NCBI GenBank assembly: GCA_010645155.1
Contig: JAAGOF010000041.1
Span: forward strand, 448,777-512,776
Direction: 5' to 3'
From: Tigriopus japonicus
Lineage: Eukaryota > Arthropoda > Copepoda > Harpacticoida > Harpacticidae
Length of the DNA stretch: 64,000 bases
In this document: positions 26,353 to 36,340 of the stretch, one piece after another
Layout of the letters: each line of letters begins with the position of its first letter
Position numbering within the stretch: position 1 is the first letter of the stretch
Translations under genes and position numbers: made by a program
Notes under the pieces: generated by a model
Told to the model about the DNA's origin: nothing
Database searches by the model: none
Seen by the model: the letters and a program-made list of their open reading frames with translations, nothing else

Positions 26353-28393
26353 TGTTGCTAAAACTGACGACTAAGTAACTACATTTAATATAATAAACTT
26401 AGTCGCGTGTTTAGGTCCGTCAATTACCAGTCACAATTTGAAATATTTTATTTTGTCCATTTCATCCACTCCTTGGATCGTTTTAACTTTTGAAAGCCAT
26501 GGAAAAAGTTCGTTTGGACTCCAAATAGAGAAAAGTAACGCAATCAAAAGTTTTTATTTGTTTGTGACGATCACATGAGACAGCTGCAACCATCGTAAAT
26601 TGGAGACACGGTTTTCATTGGTTGCTGACTCCAAGCAGGTTTTTGCTTCAAACCATTCCATGGTGGTGGCAACTAATCTGATCTCTGGATTTCAATCACA
26701 TCAAGTAGGTAACCATTGAACCATTGAGGAGGCACTCACTCAACAGTTCAAGAGATACAGGGGTGAGGGTAGAAATAATTGGATTATTAGAGTCCATGCT
26801 TGACTGGGTGGCAGCACATCATCACAAATTCAAACCAGCCTATTCAACGTCACACTTGAAAGCGAGATGACTTGTCAGTGATAAGTTCCAAACTGCAGAC
26901 TTTGAAATGGGTGGATGGATAGATAGATACGAGTAGATACACAACTGACCAAATGAAGGTGGGCTAAATTTGCCAACCGTTTCTTTGTTGGACTGAGGGT
27001 TGTTCCATTTGACTCTCCTGAGGCTAGACGTTGGAGAGGGAGTGAGAAATGGCTTTCAACAGGGCATTTATATGAAGATAAATTGATTCCTCCCGAAAAT
27101 GGGGATTTAATTTAAGCTCTAAGCCCTCACTCTCCTGTTGACAGACTGACTCATTCACTAGAGACTCGGGAAGCATCAACTTCTTCATCCCTCAATGTGA
27201 TCCATGTTCTCGAAAGTCCATTAAAGATTCCCATTTAGTCTGGAAAAGTACTGCACTCGTGCATGTACCAAATTGGGTTAGAGAGAGCTGTTCTTCGTTA
27301 TGAAAAAAGGCTTTCTTGGCGCCATTTCCGGTCACGTGGCGCTTAATTTTTCGGGTTAACCAGGGAAGTTCCGGCTGCTGACACGGCACTTCCGGTCTAT
27401 GGTTCCAGTGAGAAAATGTTCCTTTTACGGAAGATTGGCACGTCATTGCTTCAATGGAAGATAGATGAGGATGTTGGAGTGGAATAACTTTGCATCATAT
27501 TGTGAGGAACGGCACCTAGATTGAATGTGCAAGCATGTCATGCGCGATTTTAAGACTAAAATTATGAAGTTGGGACTTCAACTTTTGTCACGCAACAAAA
27601 CGCTGTTGATATATTTTTATAAAATTAATAACGATAAGTAAAGTCAAGGTAAGAACGGTCTGAGCAAAAAAAATACTTTTAAGCAATATTCTGCAGTCCT
27701 TGTGAAAAGCAAATCAAAGGTGAATTATTGAGAGCGTTGAGAAGCATGGCAGTGATTCCACATCCTGCCCCTGGTATGTTTTGGCTTTTTAAGTAAAACT
27801 GTACCAAGACGTTTTGATGGCTTAGCAGTCTTTTAAGAGGTCATACTGTACAGAGCGAAAGTAATCTTCCGCCAATATGACATTAATTTGATCTGAACAA
27901 TAATTAAATTTTTCAACAGCTTATTGGCTGGTATACCACGGTTTCAGGATTCTTCAAAAGCAGCTGTAGTTGTAAGACTTATTGAGTATGATACTCAAGT
28001 TTATTATACTTCCTACAAAACACCATAATTCACCTTGCAAATGAAGTGCTGTTGGCCTTATAAGATGGTTATTTTTGTCACTGAAAAGTTTAGCGTAAGA
28101 ACACTGAATTTAAGTAAAAGGTGAGTTGTTAAGGGCAACAAAAAGTATATTGAAGCATAGCGCAGTATACTACATTGAAGCATGGTCAAAATAAACATCT
28201 CTGAATATGGATTGACTTTTTACTAGTTTATTGAGGGAGAGTATAATAACAAATTGTTTGCTATTTTGGTCAGCTTATGCACTGAGCCAAAAAAATGAGA
28301 ATGGTTATTTTTTTACATAACACTTACTAATCTTCTAGTGATAACGTCGACAGCCCCGCTATCCTCAACTGATCAATTTTGGTCCCATATTGC

Positions 28394-28672
28394 TCATATT
28401 GTTGTGATATCTTTGTCCACAATAGAAATAACACCAAACAAAGTAAGAGCCTCCTTCTGAAGAAGCCAAATTGCGGTGTTATTCTGCAGAATCTTACATA
28501 TAACCAACTGATGCCATTTACTATTGGCCAGTGTGAACGTTCCTGTACGGATTTTGATGGAAAGGGTGAGTGCATATGACCTGACCTCATCCATCCACAC
28601 AATAGACATTCTCCTCACGTCACAATTGGCCGCAATCGCATCCCAATCTCCTATTTTGAGTCTGAGCATCAT
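28394..28672 (-). CDS. Unidentified ORF, possible exon or gene relic (low confidence)
   Basis: A 92-codon ORF with balanced amino-acid composition contains stretches such as SIVWMDEVRSYAL and QKEALTLFGVISIVDKD that read like a globular domain. I do not recognise a family. In-frame stops lie just upstream of the first Met and at the end, and no neighbouring exon with matching phase was found. It could be a decayed exon, a fragment carried by a transposon or chance. Other ORFs overlap it on both strands. Confidence 0.15.
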   Translation of the reverse strand: MMLRLKIGDWDAIAANCDVRRMSIVWMDEVRSYALTLSIKIRTGTFTLANSKWHQLVICKILQNNTAIWLLQKEALTLFGVISIVDKDITTI

Positions 28673-29172
28673 CCAGATTCAAGAGCCGTATAAGATTTTT
28701 TTGGGGAAGAAGATCATGATCGGCTTTCTTTTTGGTCTTTTATGGCTTAATTGCCAGGCAGAAAGGAACGAGGAGGTCCTTTCAACAAACAATTCTTAGA
28801 GGTGACTTGAGGGTGCTTAAGTGGAGAATCTTATCTAGCCACTAAATCTTGACGCCAAGAAGAAAAGCGTTGGTCATTGTCGTCATCAGTCAGCACCAAT
28901 GGTTTTGGGTCACCATCCATTCAACAAAGTCTATGGTGAATGAATAAAAAAAGGCCTACTTGAAGCAAGACTTGCCAAGATTTCAAGTTCAAACTTGAGA
29001 GATCTTTGCTTTCTTGGCATTTGGCCCTGCTCAAATGTCTAAACAAATTGAGTCGTTGGAAACCACTGACGTATTTATGACCATTTCTTGGTTTTACGGC
29101 TTTCTAAGTCTCGCCGAAGTGACTTTGGAGTCGCTTTTTTAGTCTCAAAATTGACTGAATGCAGACACTCTG

Positions 29173-29195
29173 GAATGAATGAATGAATGAATGAA
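29173..29195. repeat. GAAT microsatellite
   Basis: Nearly six uninterrupted copies of the tetranucleotide GAAT are present in otherwise unique intergenic sequence. Confidence 0.8.
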
Positions 29196-30337
29196 GGTTC
29201 GACAGCTTGAAATAAGGGTAAGATAGCTTTTGTGTACTTTTATCCTAGTTGATTCCAATGTTAGAAACCTTAACGTTTTTAGGCTCAGAATTAAGATAAA
29301 AGTCTAGTGTTCTCACCTTCATTCGTTGTTCAAATATTTACTCTTCAAATCTTTGACAACGTCTTTTTTGTAATAACATATGATACATATTATAATAACA
29401 CAATCAAAAGACCTATCCCAGTACAAGAAAGATTGTACAAAGATGTCAAACAAGTAAGGGAAATAATTTTCCCAGGTTTGGGTATGATGTGGGATTTTTA
29501 ATACTACTGCAGACAATAAATTCCTTGACATAATGAAGGAGCCATAAATATTAAGTGTTGATAATTGTTTTCATATTTATAAAATAACAGCTCACCGATT
29601 CATCGAGATGAATGGATTTGCAGGTAGAAACACTCATACATCAGTTTTGGACAAGTTTTTTTTTAGGACTCAGTTTTATTTCATTCGATATTTATTCATT
29701 GGAAATGTACATTATGATTAGCCACTCTATGGATTAGCCAAATGTCCCTTTAGAGATCGTCCAATACTCTGATGAGTGTGTTATTATGACGACCCCTTTT
29801 AGCTCTGTTTTTTATTGGGGTTAAGTTACAATGGCTGAAATATTAACTGTGGGACTGTCATGAACCTGCAATGGGTCTGGTTGATATTATAAGTAAATTC
29901 TATTATGATCGCCGCAAAAAGCTGAAAAGAAATGACCAACACCAAGCTTCAACTTAAAACATTTAAGGTTCCGTTTGGAATTTCTCCATCAGCATTCCAA
30001 ATGGCACACTTTTTGATTGGACTCTGCTATTACAGAGCACTAATCTTGACAACTCTGAATCAAGGGTTCGAGAGGAAAAGTCTCTAAGAAATAAGCACCA
30101 AATGAAAATAGTTTAATTTATTAGAATTTATCATCTGCGTTAAATGTATCTTACTTAGATGCATGATCCGTCTTTCTGCGTAGAGTGCAATTCTCTGTAC
30201 TGATCGCCACGTTGGATTAAGTGGTCAGAGGTTAAGCGGAAATACCACGAAAGTATCATTTATTCCGGTGTACATTTGACATGTTGTAATAGAAAACTGT
30301 TTAAATATAAATGTGCTACGTTCTTTAAATAACACAA

Positions 30338-30409
30338 GCCCCTATAGCTCAGAGGCAGAGCACTAGTCTCGTAAACTAGGGGTCATGAGTTCGATTCTCA
30401 TTGGGGGCA
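30338..30409 (+). tRNA. tRNA-Thr (anticodon CGT)
   Basis: This is a complete 72-nt cloverleaf. The acceptor stem is GCCCCTA with TGGGGGC (one G-T pair). The D arm is GCTC/GAGC. The anticodon stem is CTAGT/ACTAG around loop CTCGTAA, so the anticodon is CGT and reads ACG threonine codons. The variable loop is 5 nt, the T arm is ATGAG/CTCAT with loop TTCGATT, and the discriminator is A. There is no intron and no encoded CCA, as expected for a eukaryotic nuclear tRNA. A TTTT run at 30425-30428 is a suitable RNA polymerase III terminator, and A-box and B-box sequences are intact. The gene sits about 6 kb from the threonyl-tRNA synthetase gene, which is probably coincidental. Confidence 0.93.
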
Positions 30410-30424
30410 GAGATATGCTTTATC

Positions 30425-30428
30425 TTTT
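30425..30428 (+). terminator. RNA polymerase III T-run terminator of tRNA-Thr
   Basis: Four T residues lie 16 nt after the tRNA discriminator base. They are the first T4 run downstream and the expected stop for polymerase III. Confidence 0.6.
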
Positions 30429-30729
30429 CCATTCCTGCTGGAAAATTCTTTGCTCTTAAAGGTGGCAAATTAAACAATGCAAATAACATTGCAGTAAAAA
30501 CGTTTTAAGCCGCAATTGATTGATCTATTTTGTCAATCAGTTCGAGAAATTCAAACAGCTTCCTGGATTAAAATGAGAAGATTGTTCTTTCATTCTCCCA
30601 TTGAATATATGGGACAAGATTAACGGAAAATTGAAATTCCAATTCAAAACACTATTTTCTTCGAAGTTTGTAAATTTCAATTCTTTAAAAACATCAAAAT
30701 TCTTTGGAGAATGAAAACGTTGGACACTA

Positions 30730-30979
30730 GGTCGGTTGTTGAGGTAGTTTTGAAGTATAGTAGAAGCATATCTAGAAGCATAAAAGAAGCATGAAATAAG
30801 CATATGAGACGGAGTAGAAAAAGCCATGCTCGATCAAGTTTCGTTACATAAGCTGCGATTGAAACACGCAGCTTATGTAGCGGAACTTCAAGCATGATTA
30901 TTTCTAATCCGTCTCATGTGCTTTTTTGTGCTTCTTGGTATGCTTCTACTATACTTCAAAACTACCTCAACAACCGACC
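30730..30979. mobile_element. Palindromic MITE with TA target duplication (mariner/Tc1-like), 250 bp
   Basis: The whole element is one long imperfect hairpin. The left arm begins GGTCGGTTGTTGAGGTAG and the right arm ends with its inverse, CTACCTCAACAACCGACC. The arms meet at a perfect ACATAAGCTGCG / CGCAGCTTATGT stem around a 9-nt loop near 30858-30866. TA dinucleotides flank it at 30728-30729 and 30980-30981, the target site of Tc1/mariner transposons. Small ORFs on both strands mirror each other because of the hairpin and are not genes. Confidence 0.8.
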
Positions 30980-30999
30980 TACTATTTACTTAATTATAC

Positions 31000-33300
31000 A
31001 AAAAATAAACTTATTATCTTTCAAGGTTAACGTGTTTCTTTTAGACGTTTATCAATTCGTTTTGGAATCCCTTCTTCTCTTTTTCGTTCTTTGTATTTAG
31101 CCATTGAAGTCCATGAACCTGAAAAAAACACTGTATTTTGAAATGCTCACAATAAACAACAATAAAATGGGATGAGCAAAAGAAAAGTGCATTAAAGCAA
31201 GAAGGAGACAGGCGGTTTAGTACTATAACATTTCACCTATACAGAGACTTAAAGATCTCGGTTTCTTACCTTATGCAGGATAAACGATGAATGAGATAAA
31301 AGAAAAAAAGCTTCTTCCCTTCAAAGATCTCCTGCCAAGTAAGTGTACAATTTTCTCCTTTTTCGTTCCAAACAAATTCTATAAACTCGTTTTCTACTAG
31401 TTTCATTTTCCCTTTCATTTAAGGCATTATGCTAGTCAAACCCAAAACTGTCACATCCATGTCCAATTGGCGCTTGTTTGGAAGCTCCATTTTGAACGTG
31501 ACCAACATGTTTCATGGATTCGTCAACAACGAATGAAGCGTGACTAATAGGCTACTCTCGGTGGATGCTAATCCCTATCTCCATACAAACATATCTCGAT
31601 GGTTTTCCGCACAACTTGGGAGTTAATTTCGAAAATGGTTCGATTCAATCTACCGGGATCAAGAAAACCATGGATCTGGTTGTTCTATGTAGAATAAGAT
31701 CTCGTAGAACGGATTAGTTTTATCCGCCAATGGCCACCACGAAAACAAATGAATTAATCTTGCCTCCAAAGAGTTGGATCTGGTCCAATCTATCGAGATG
31801 GGCGTGTCCATAGAGGCGTTCCCCTACAGTCCACAAATCACGATGGAAACCAAATGGTTGACAAAAGGGTAGCCAAATGAGTTGGCATCTGGTCGGAGAT
31901 ATTCGGCAAAAAACCGACCAGGAAATGCATCAGTCTTATCTTATCGCCCAACTTGCCACTTGAACTCGTTTAATGGTTTTGAAAATGATGCCACAGTTGG
32001 TGTTTTGTTGTTTATGTGTCAGCTGAAACAAGGCGCAATTTGACCCTGTTGGAGATTTTTTTGAATTTATTTCCCGTGACACTTCAATACCAACTGTCGT
32101 CCGCGATTGAAATTGAATTTCTCTCCATTCCCTCCGAGATTTTATGGGCAATTCAATTGGACAATTTTGTTTCAATTGGTAACATATTTGTTCCTTCATC
32201 TCGAGGAAAACTCGAAATCTCGATCGCTTTGTCTCAAAACCACAATCCTTATTTCAACAACCATCACGATTTTGTCATTAACATTGGACCTACATACTAA
32301 GTCGTCGATGGATTGAGCAAAAACCAAGTTCTGAATGAAATAAACAATCATTTATTTAAAGCTACCTAGGAGTAAAATCTTGACAAATGAAAGATTATAC
32401 TTTCTTTCAAGTGGATTATTGCTGTTTTAAGTGGAATAAGTCAAATAAAATAATTGAAGAAAAAAGAAACGAAACACACAATTTCTTGGATTTGACCTTT
32501 ACAATCCAAATTTGACAATTGATTGGCTATTTCATTTTAGTTGTATTTAGATGACTCGTATTTTTAAGCAACCAAGACTTGACTTGTAAGAATTGAACAC
32601 AAAATATTTGTGACTCGGGCTTTTGGTCAAGTGTATGTATTTTTCCCATGAAAATGACAGTTTTTAAGAACTGCCACCTGACGCAATGTTTGCAGCTTCC
32701 TACATTTTTGTGAATCTACTTAGAGACTCAGTTATACTACAGTATGACACATAAATCTTCGACTGATGGCAATCATAACAAAAACACTTCTCTTTGCTTT
32801 ACTAATTGCAAACAAAGAAGGTTAACAAAATGAGATATGTTTGTAAGTAGTACCCGGAAAAATATTTGCACAAAAGCGACAAAATATCCAATATATTTTC
32901 TTCAAAAGCCCTAAATATTTGAAAAAAGGTCGATTGAAGAATTTTTTTTCGAGAACGTCATTATTTGGTTTTTCTGTTTGTGTGCACCAATTTTCCAAAT
33001 TTGCTTTTGGGGAAGTTGATGCATTTGCCTGTGTTTGGAGGCATACTTGGCATGTAATTGATTTAAGAATAAAATTTTCAATTTCCCTCAATAGATGGCA
33101 CAGTTTTTTCTTATCTGACAGTAGTTTTGGTTGTGATTGTCTCTAGTGATGGACCAAAAGGGCTCATAACCAAAACCGAAAGTTTCGGCCGAAAGAGGGC
33201 TTAACCGAAGCCGAAACCGAAATCAGCTGACTACAAAATTGTATAAATCCAAATTATCCCTAAAAAATCAAATTGCTCAAGTATTTGATATTGGGAAGTC
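31000..33300. other. Intergenic stretch
   Basis: No gene, RNA or clear mobile-element boundary was recognised. Overlapping ORFs of 60-95 codons on both strands have no family features. Confidence 0.4.
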
Positions 33301-33313
33301 CAAGGAGGGCTCA

Positions 33314-33453
33314 AGCCAGGATTACTTTCAAAATACACATTGGGCCCGATTAGTACAATGAAAATTCAATGGAACAATACATTTGTTGCAAAAACCTCAC
33401 ATTTTAGTACAATGATCGGACCCAGTGTGTACTTTTGAAATTCGTCCTGACAT
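33314..33453. mobile_element. Hairpin MITE-like inverted repeat, about 140 bp
   Basis: A left arm near 33315-33365 (starting CCAGGATTACTTTCAAAATAC, with TTGGGCCCGATTAGTACAATG inside) is repeated in inverse near 33403-33453 (CATTGTACTAAA / ATCGGACCCAGTGTGTAC / GAAATTCGTCCTGAC). Identity over the arms is roughly 80 percent by eye. No target duplication was identified. Confidence 0.5.
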
Positions 33454-33616
33454 ACAGTGGTTCCTGGGTAGTCGCACATCTTGAAAAATCAGGAAACTTC
33501 CATTTCAGAGGTTTTTGGACGATTTTTTTTCGATTTTGTTGACAAACTCCATCCTATTTAGTGCCTGTCTGCTTTCGGTTTTGGTTGGCATAACCAAAAC
33601 CGAAATTTCGGCCGTA

Positions 33617-34377
33617 TCGTCCATGAGGGATTTGGGAGTTGTCGTCCAAGATGATGGAAAGTTTGATGAGCACATCCAGTTGAAAGTGGGGAAGGCATTT
33701 CAAACATGTGGTTGGATCTATCGCACTTTCAAGTCCAGAGATAGTATTACGATGCTAACTCTGTACAAGTCCATTGTTCAGCCTCATCTTGAATATGCCT
33801 CACCCATTTGGGCTCCAGTGAGTTCAGCAGGTTTGCCAAAGGTCGAGCAGGTCCAAAGATGTTTTACTAGGAACATCACAGGAATGAGAGAGCTCTCGTA
33901 TAGAGGTTGTGAAGAATTGATTGTTGTCTTTCGCTATGGACGCTGCCAAGACCTGCCGCGTAGACATTGCTGTAGGCCAGCCAGCACTGTCCAGGCACAT
34001 AGAAAGAGACAAATTACCTAATATTTCAAGTAAATTTGCCAACAATGTCACCAACCAATGTCCTTTTTGATATCGGTAAACAATTATGATACTTATTTAT
34101 CAGTACATATTGCGAAATAGTTAAAATTATGTTGAGTTTTGTTTCTTCCCGAGTGCATGGACAATGCTGGCTGGCCTTCAGCGATGTCTACGCAACAGGC
34201 TGGTGGGGCGGGAATAGAGGAGGACAACAAACAATTCTTCACAACCTCTATTGGGAGAGGCTCCAGAAGTTAGGGCTGTACAGTATTCAGAGGAGGTATG
34301 AAAGGTATCTGATACTGTATACTTTCATGAGCATTCATGGGCTCTGTCCTAACCCAGGATTTGAGATGATGATTTAA
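33617..34377 (+). mobile_element. 5'-truncated non-LTR retrotransposon (LINE) fragment, interrupted by a MITE
   Basis: The translation of 33623-33901 carries the C-terminal hallmarks of jockey/CR1-type LINE reverse transcriptases: RDLGVVVQDDGKFDEH, then LYKSIVQPHLEYASPIWAP. The frame resumes at 34250-34377 (WERLQKLGLYSIQRRYERY). Between the two pieces sits an inverted-repeat insertion (33902-34249). Removing it restores the frame exactly at a Tyr codon. Only the 3' part of the reverse transcriptase is present, which is typical of a 5'-truncated LINE copy. It encodes no active enzyme. Confidence 0.8.
33902..34249. mobile_element. MITE inserted into the LINE fragment, 348 bp
   Basis: The left terminus is AGAGGTTGTGAAGAATTG and the right terminus is its exact inverse, CAATTCTTCACAACCTCT. 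About 100 bp of both arms match as an imperfect inverted repeat, including GCGTAGACAT and GGCCAGCCAGCA motifs. The host LINE triplet TAT (or its AT) is duplicated at the junctions (33899-33901 and 34250-34251). No transposase is encoded. The superfamily cannot be fixed from so short a duplication. Confidence 0.72.
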
Positions 34378-34379
34378 GA

Positions 34380-36240
34380 AAAAATGATTTAAGAAATCAA
34401 GGAAAAAGTGAAAGTTTTTTTTGAAATGTCTTATATTAAAAAAATATTTCTGGCCCCTATTTATCACTTATTTATAGGCTACTTTTATATTTTACATATT
34501 TTTGTCAGGCTGTGGTAAACATCAAAATTAATTGATTCCCTTGGGCTCTTTTTGTAAAAGTGTATGTGTCTATGATTTGAGAAGTGCCCAAAGGACAATA
34601 TACAATTGCCTCTTTTTGCTTGGTTTACGTGGATTCAAATTTTGATGATGGTTCCATGAAAGAGCAAATCAGGTTTTTTAACATTTGAATTCTGTTTGAG
34701 TCAGGTTGTACAAATGTTAGAAAAATCCACTGGAGGATTTCAGTTGTCTGAATGCAATTTAGGCTTTTGGGAACCATTAAAAGACATTTGCACCAACTGA
34801 TTTTGCTAAACTATGTCATCATCAAGTTTCAGGTCGATATCTCTTGCTTCTGTTAAAATTTGACACATTTTTCTTGTTACCTTATGAAGCTTTTCAATCT
34901 GTTCTGGAACCATTAGCTTTCTTATCCTTGCCAAAACAAAACATTTTCCATTTCAAGGCTAGTTAGTGTGACTTAAGATTGTCTTGTATACAATTAATCC
35001 ACCTTTAATCATGGCCACAGGCACTCTGTGCATTTAATGCAACTGATTAGGGTGTCATTTTGAAATACGAGATTAAGACAGCTCTTGCAAAATACTTTCT
35101 CAAAAACAATCTGGAATCATGGATATTTGAAATATTGCCAGAATCTAGCTGAAGGGATCAAGTACCTTTGGCACTATTGATCACTCGTTTGGAAAAGTGT
35201 AAAAGCTCAAAGTAGCTGATTGAAAGATGTACAACAAAAGCGATTTTTAGGCCTGGTTCTTTGATTATGGAAAAGCGAAGATGTATAAGATTTTGCCTTT
35301 TTTCTGAGGCGGCAAAGACTTATGTGTCACAGTGTAGAGTGAAATCATGAGCTGCAGTCGAATCTCGATATAAGAAATCTCAGTTTAAGAAATCTTCGCG
35401 ATATAAGAAACTTGTCCGTGCTGACCAAAGTTTTACTACATAAGAATTCTCGATATAAGAAATTTTCCATTTTTCCTCAATCTTACTATTATTACACTTG
35501 TTATACAAGTGAATTTTTTGCACTTATTTTTTTTATTATTTTTTGCACTTATTTTTTGTGCAGTTCAAAACTTATTGATGTATCTAGGCTTTAATAGACT
35601 CAAATTAAGAAGAATTCAATTTTAAAATCTGGCAATATCTTCAAGAAATGATGAGCTACTGTTTTTCCTCCATCTAGCGATATATTGGTTCTTTTTTTAG
35701 GGACGCATTATTAGAGGTTGAGGAAATTTTGACAATTCTTTCGTCTAATCTAGCTTTCTTTGAGAACGTGACAAAAATCATTGACACCGAGAGTGCTTGT
35801 CAGAAACATTGAAAAGCCTAAAAAGTTTCCTTTCCTTTTATTTTTTTTGAACAATCAAATGGGCCACAATGTGTCAATTACATCTTGTAACTCAAAAATT
35901 GCAATTGTAATTGAGTAAACTTTGGAAGTAAGTTCTTGTGATTGTAATCAATTAAATTTTTCAAATTGACCCAACTCTGCTTATAACCTTGATTTTGAGA
36001 GCAGCACAGACGTTGGAATTAATCTAATTACCTTGTAGGGTTTGTCTATTCCAATGACTTTCTTGCCCACAAATTAATTTTTGAATAACAAGTAATAAAA
36101 AACATTACAAGCATTTGTAACGTTCTGGTAAAAAAAATATGCCAAATTGCGTAGGAGCACTTGTGTACTCCTTCGCAATTTGTGAACACATGTACATGTA
36201 ACATATACAAAGAAACAAAGAAACCACTCCGATTTCCCAG
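34380..36240. other. Intergenic stretch with pogo-like repeat end
   Basis: No gene was recognised. At 35355-35374 lies CAGTCGAATCTCGATATAAG, a pogo/Tigger-like terminal sequence, followed by degenerate repeats of TTAAGAAATCTT and CGATATAAGAAA to about 35470. A 13-of-14-bp hairpin, AAATTGCGTAGGAG (36144-36157) with its inverse at 36168-36181, is probably another MITE remnant. Confidence 0.4.
35355..35470. mobile_element. Pogo/Tigger-like transposon end (remnant)
   Basis: The sequence CAGTCGAATCTCGATATAAG has the typical CAG...TCTCGATATAA form of pogo/Tigger inverted termini. The same 20-mer occurs inverted at 58095-58114, where it is followed by TA. Internal CGATATAAGAAA repeats follow. The second end of this copy was not found. 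Confidence 0.45.
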
Positions 36241-36253
36241 AGGATTACAATGG

Positions 36254-36259
36254 TTTATT
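36254..36259 (-). promoter_or_regulatory. Polyadenylation signal of ThrRS (AATAAA on minus)
   Basis: TTTATT on the plus strand is AATAAA on minus, about 82 bp beyond the ThrRS stop codon. The position is suitable for the 3' end of that mRNA. Confidence 0.6.
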
Positions 36260-36340
36260 TAACCCGAATAGAAAAGTCCGACCACATATACAGTGTTCCA
36301 AATGGTGGTTATTAAAGCCTCGTATGCCCCAAATGTCTCC

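Larger units (their letters stand above)
26360..30337. other. Intergenic stretch
   Basis: This lies between the end of the large plus-strand gene and the tRNA. It contains a GAAT tandem repeat (29173-29195, nearly six copies) and an unexplained ORF on minus at 28394-28672. Otherwise I see nothing that can be supported as a gene or RNA. Confidence 0.45.
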
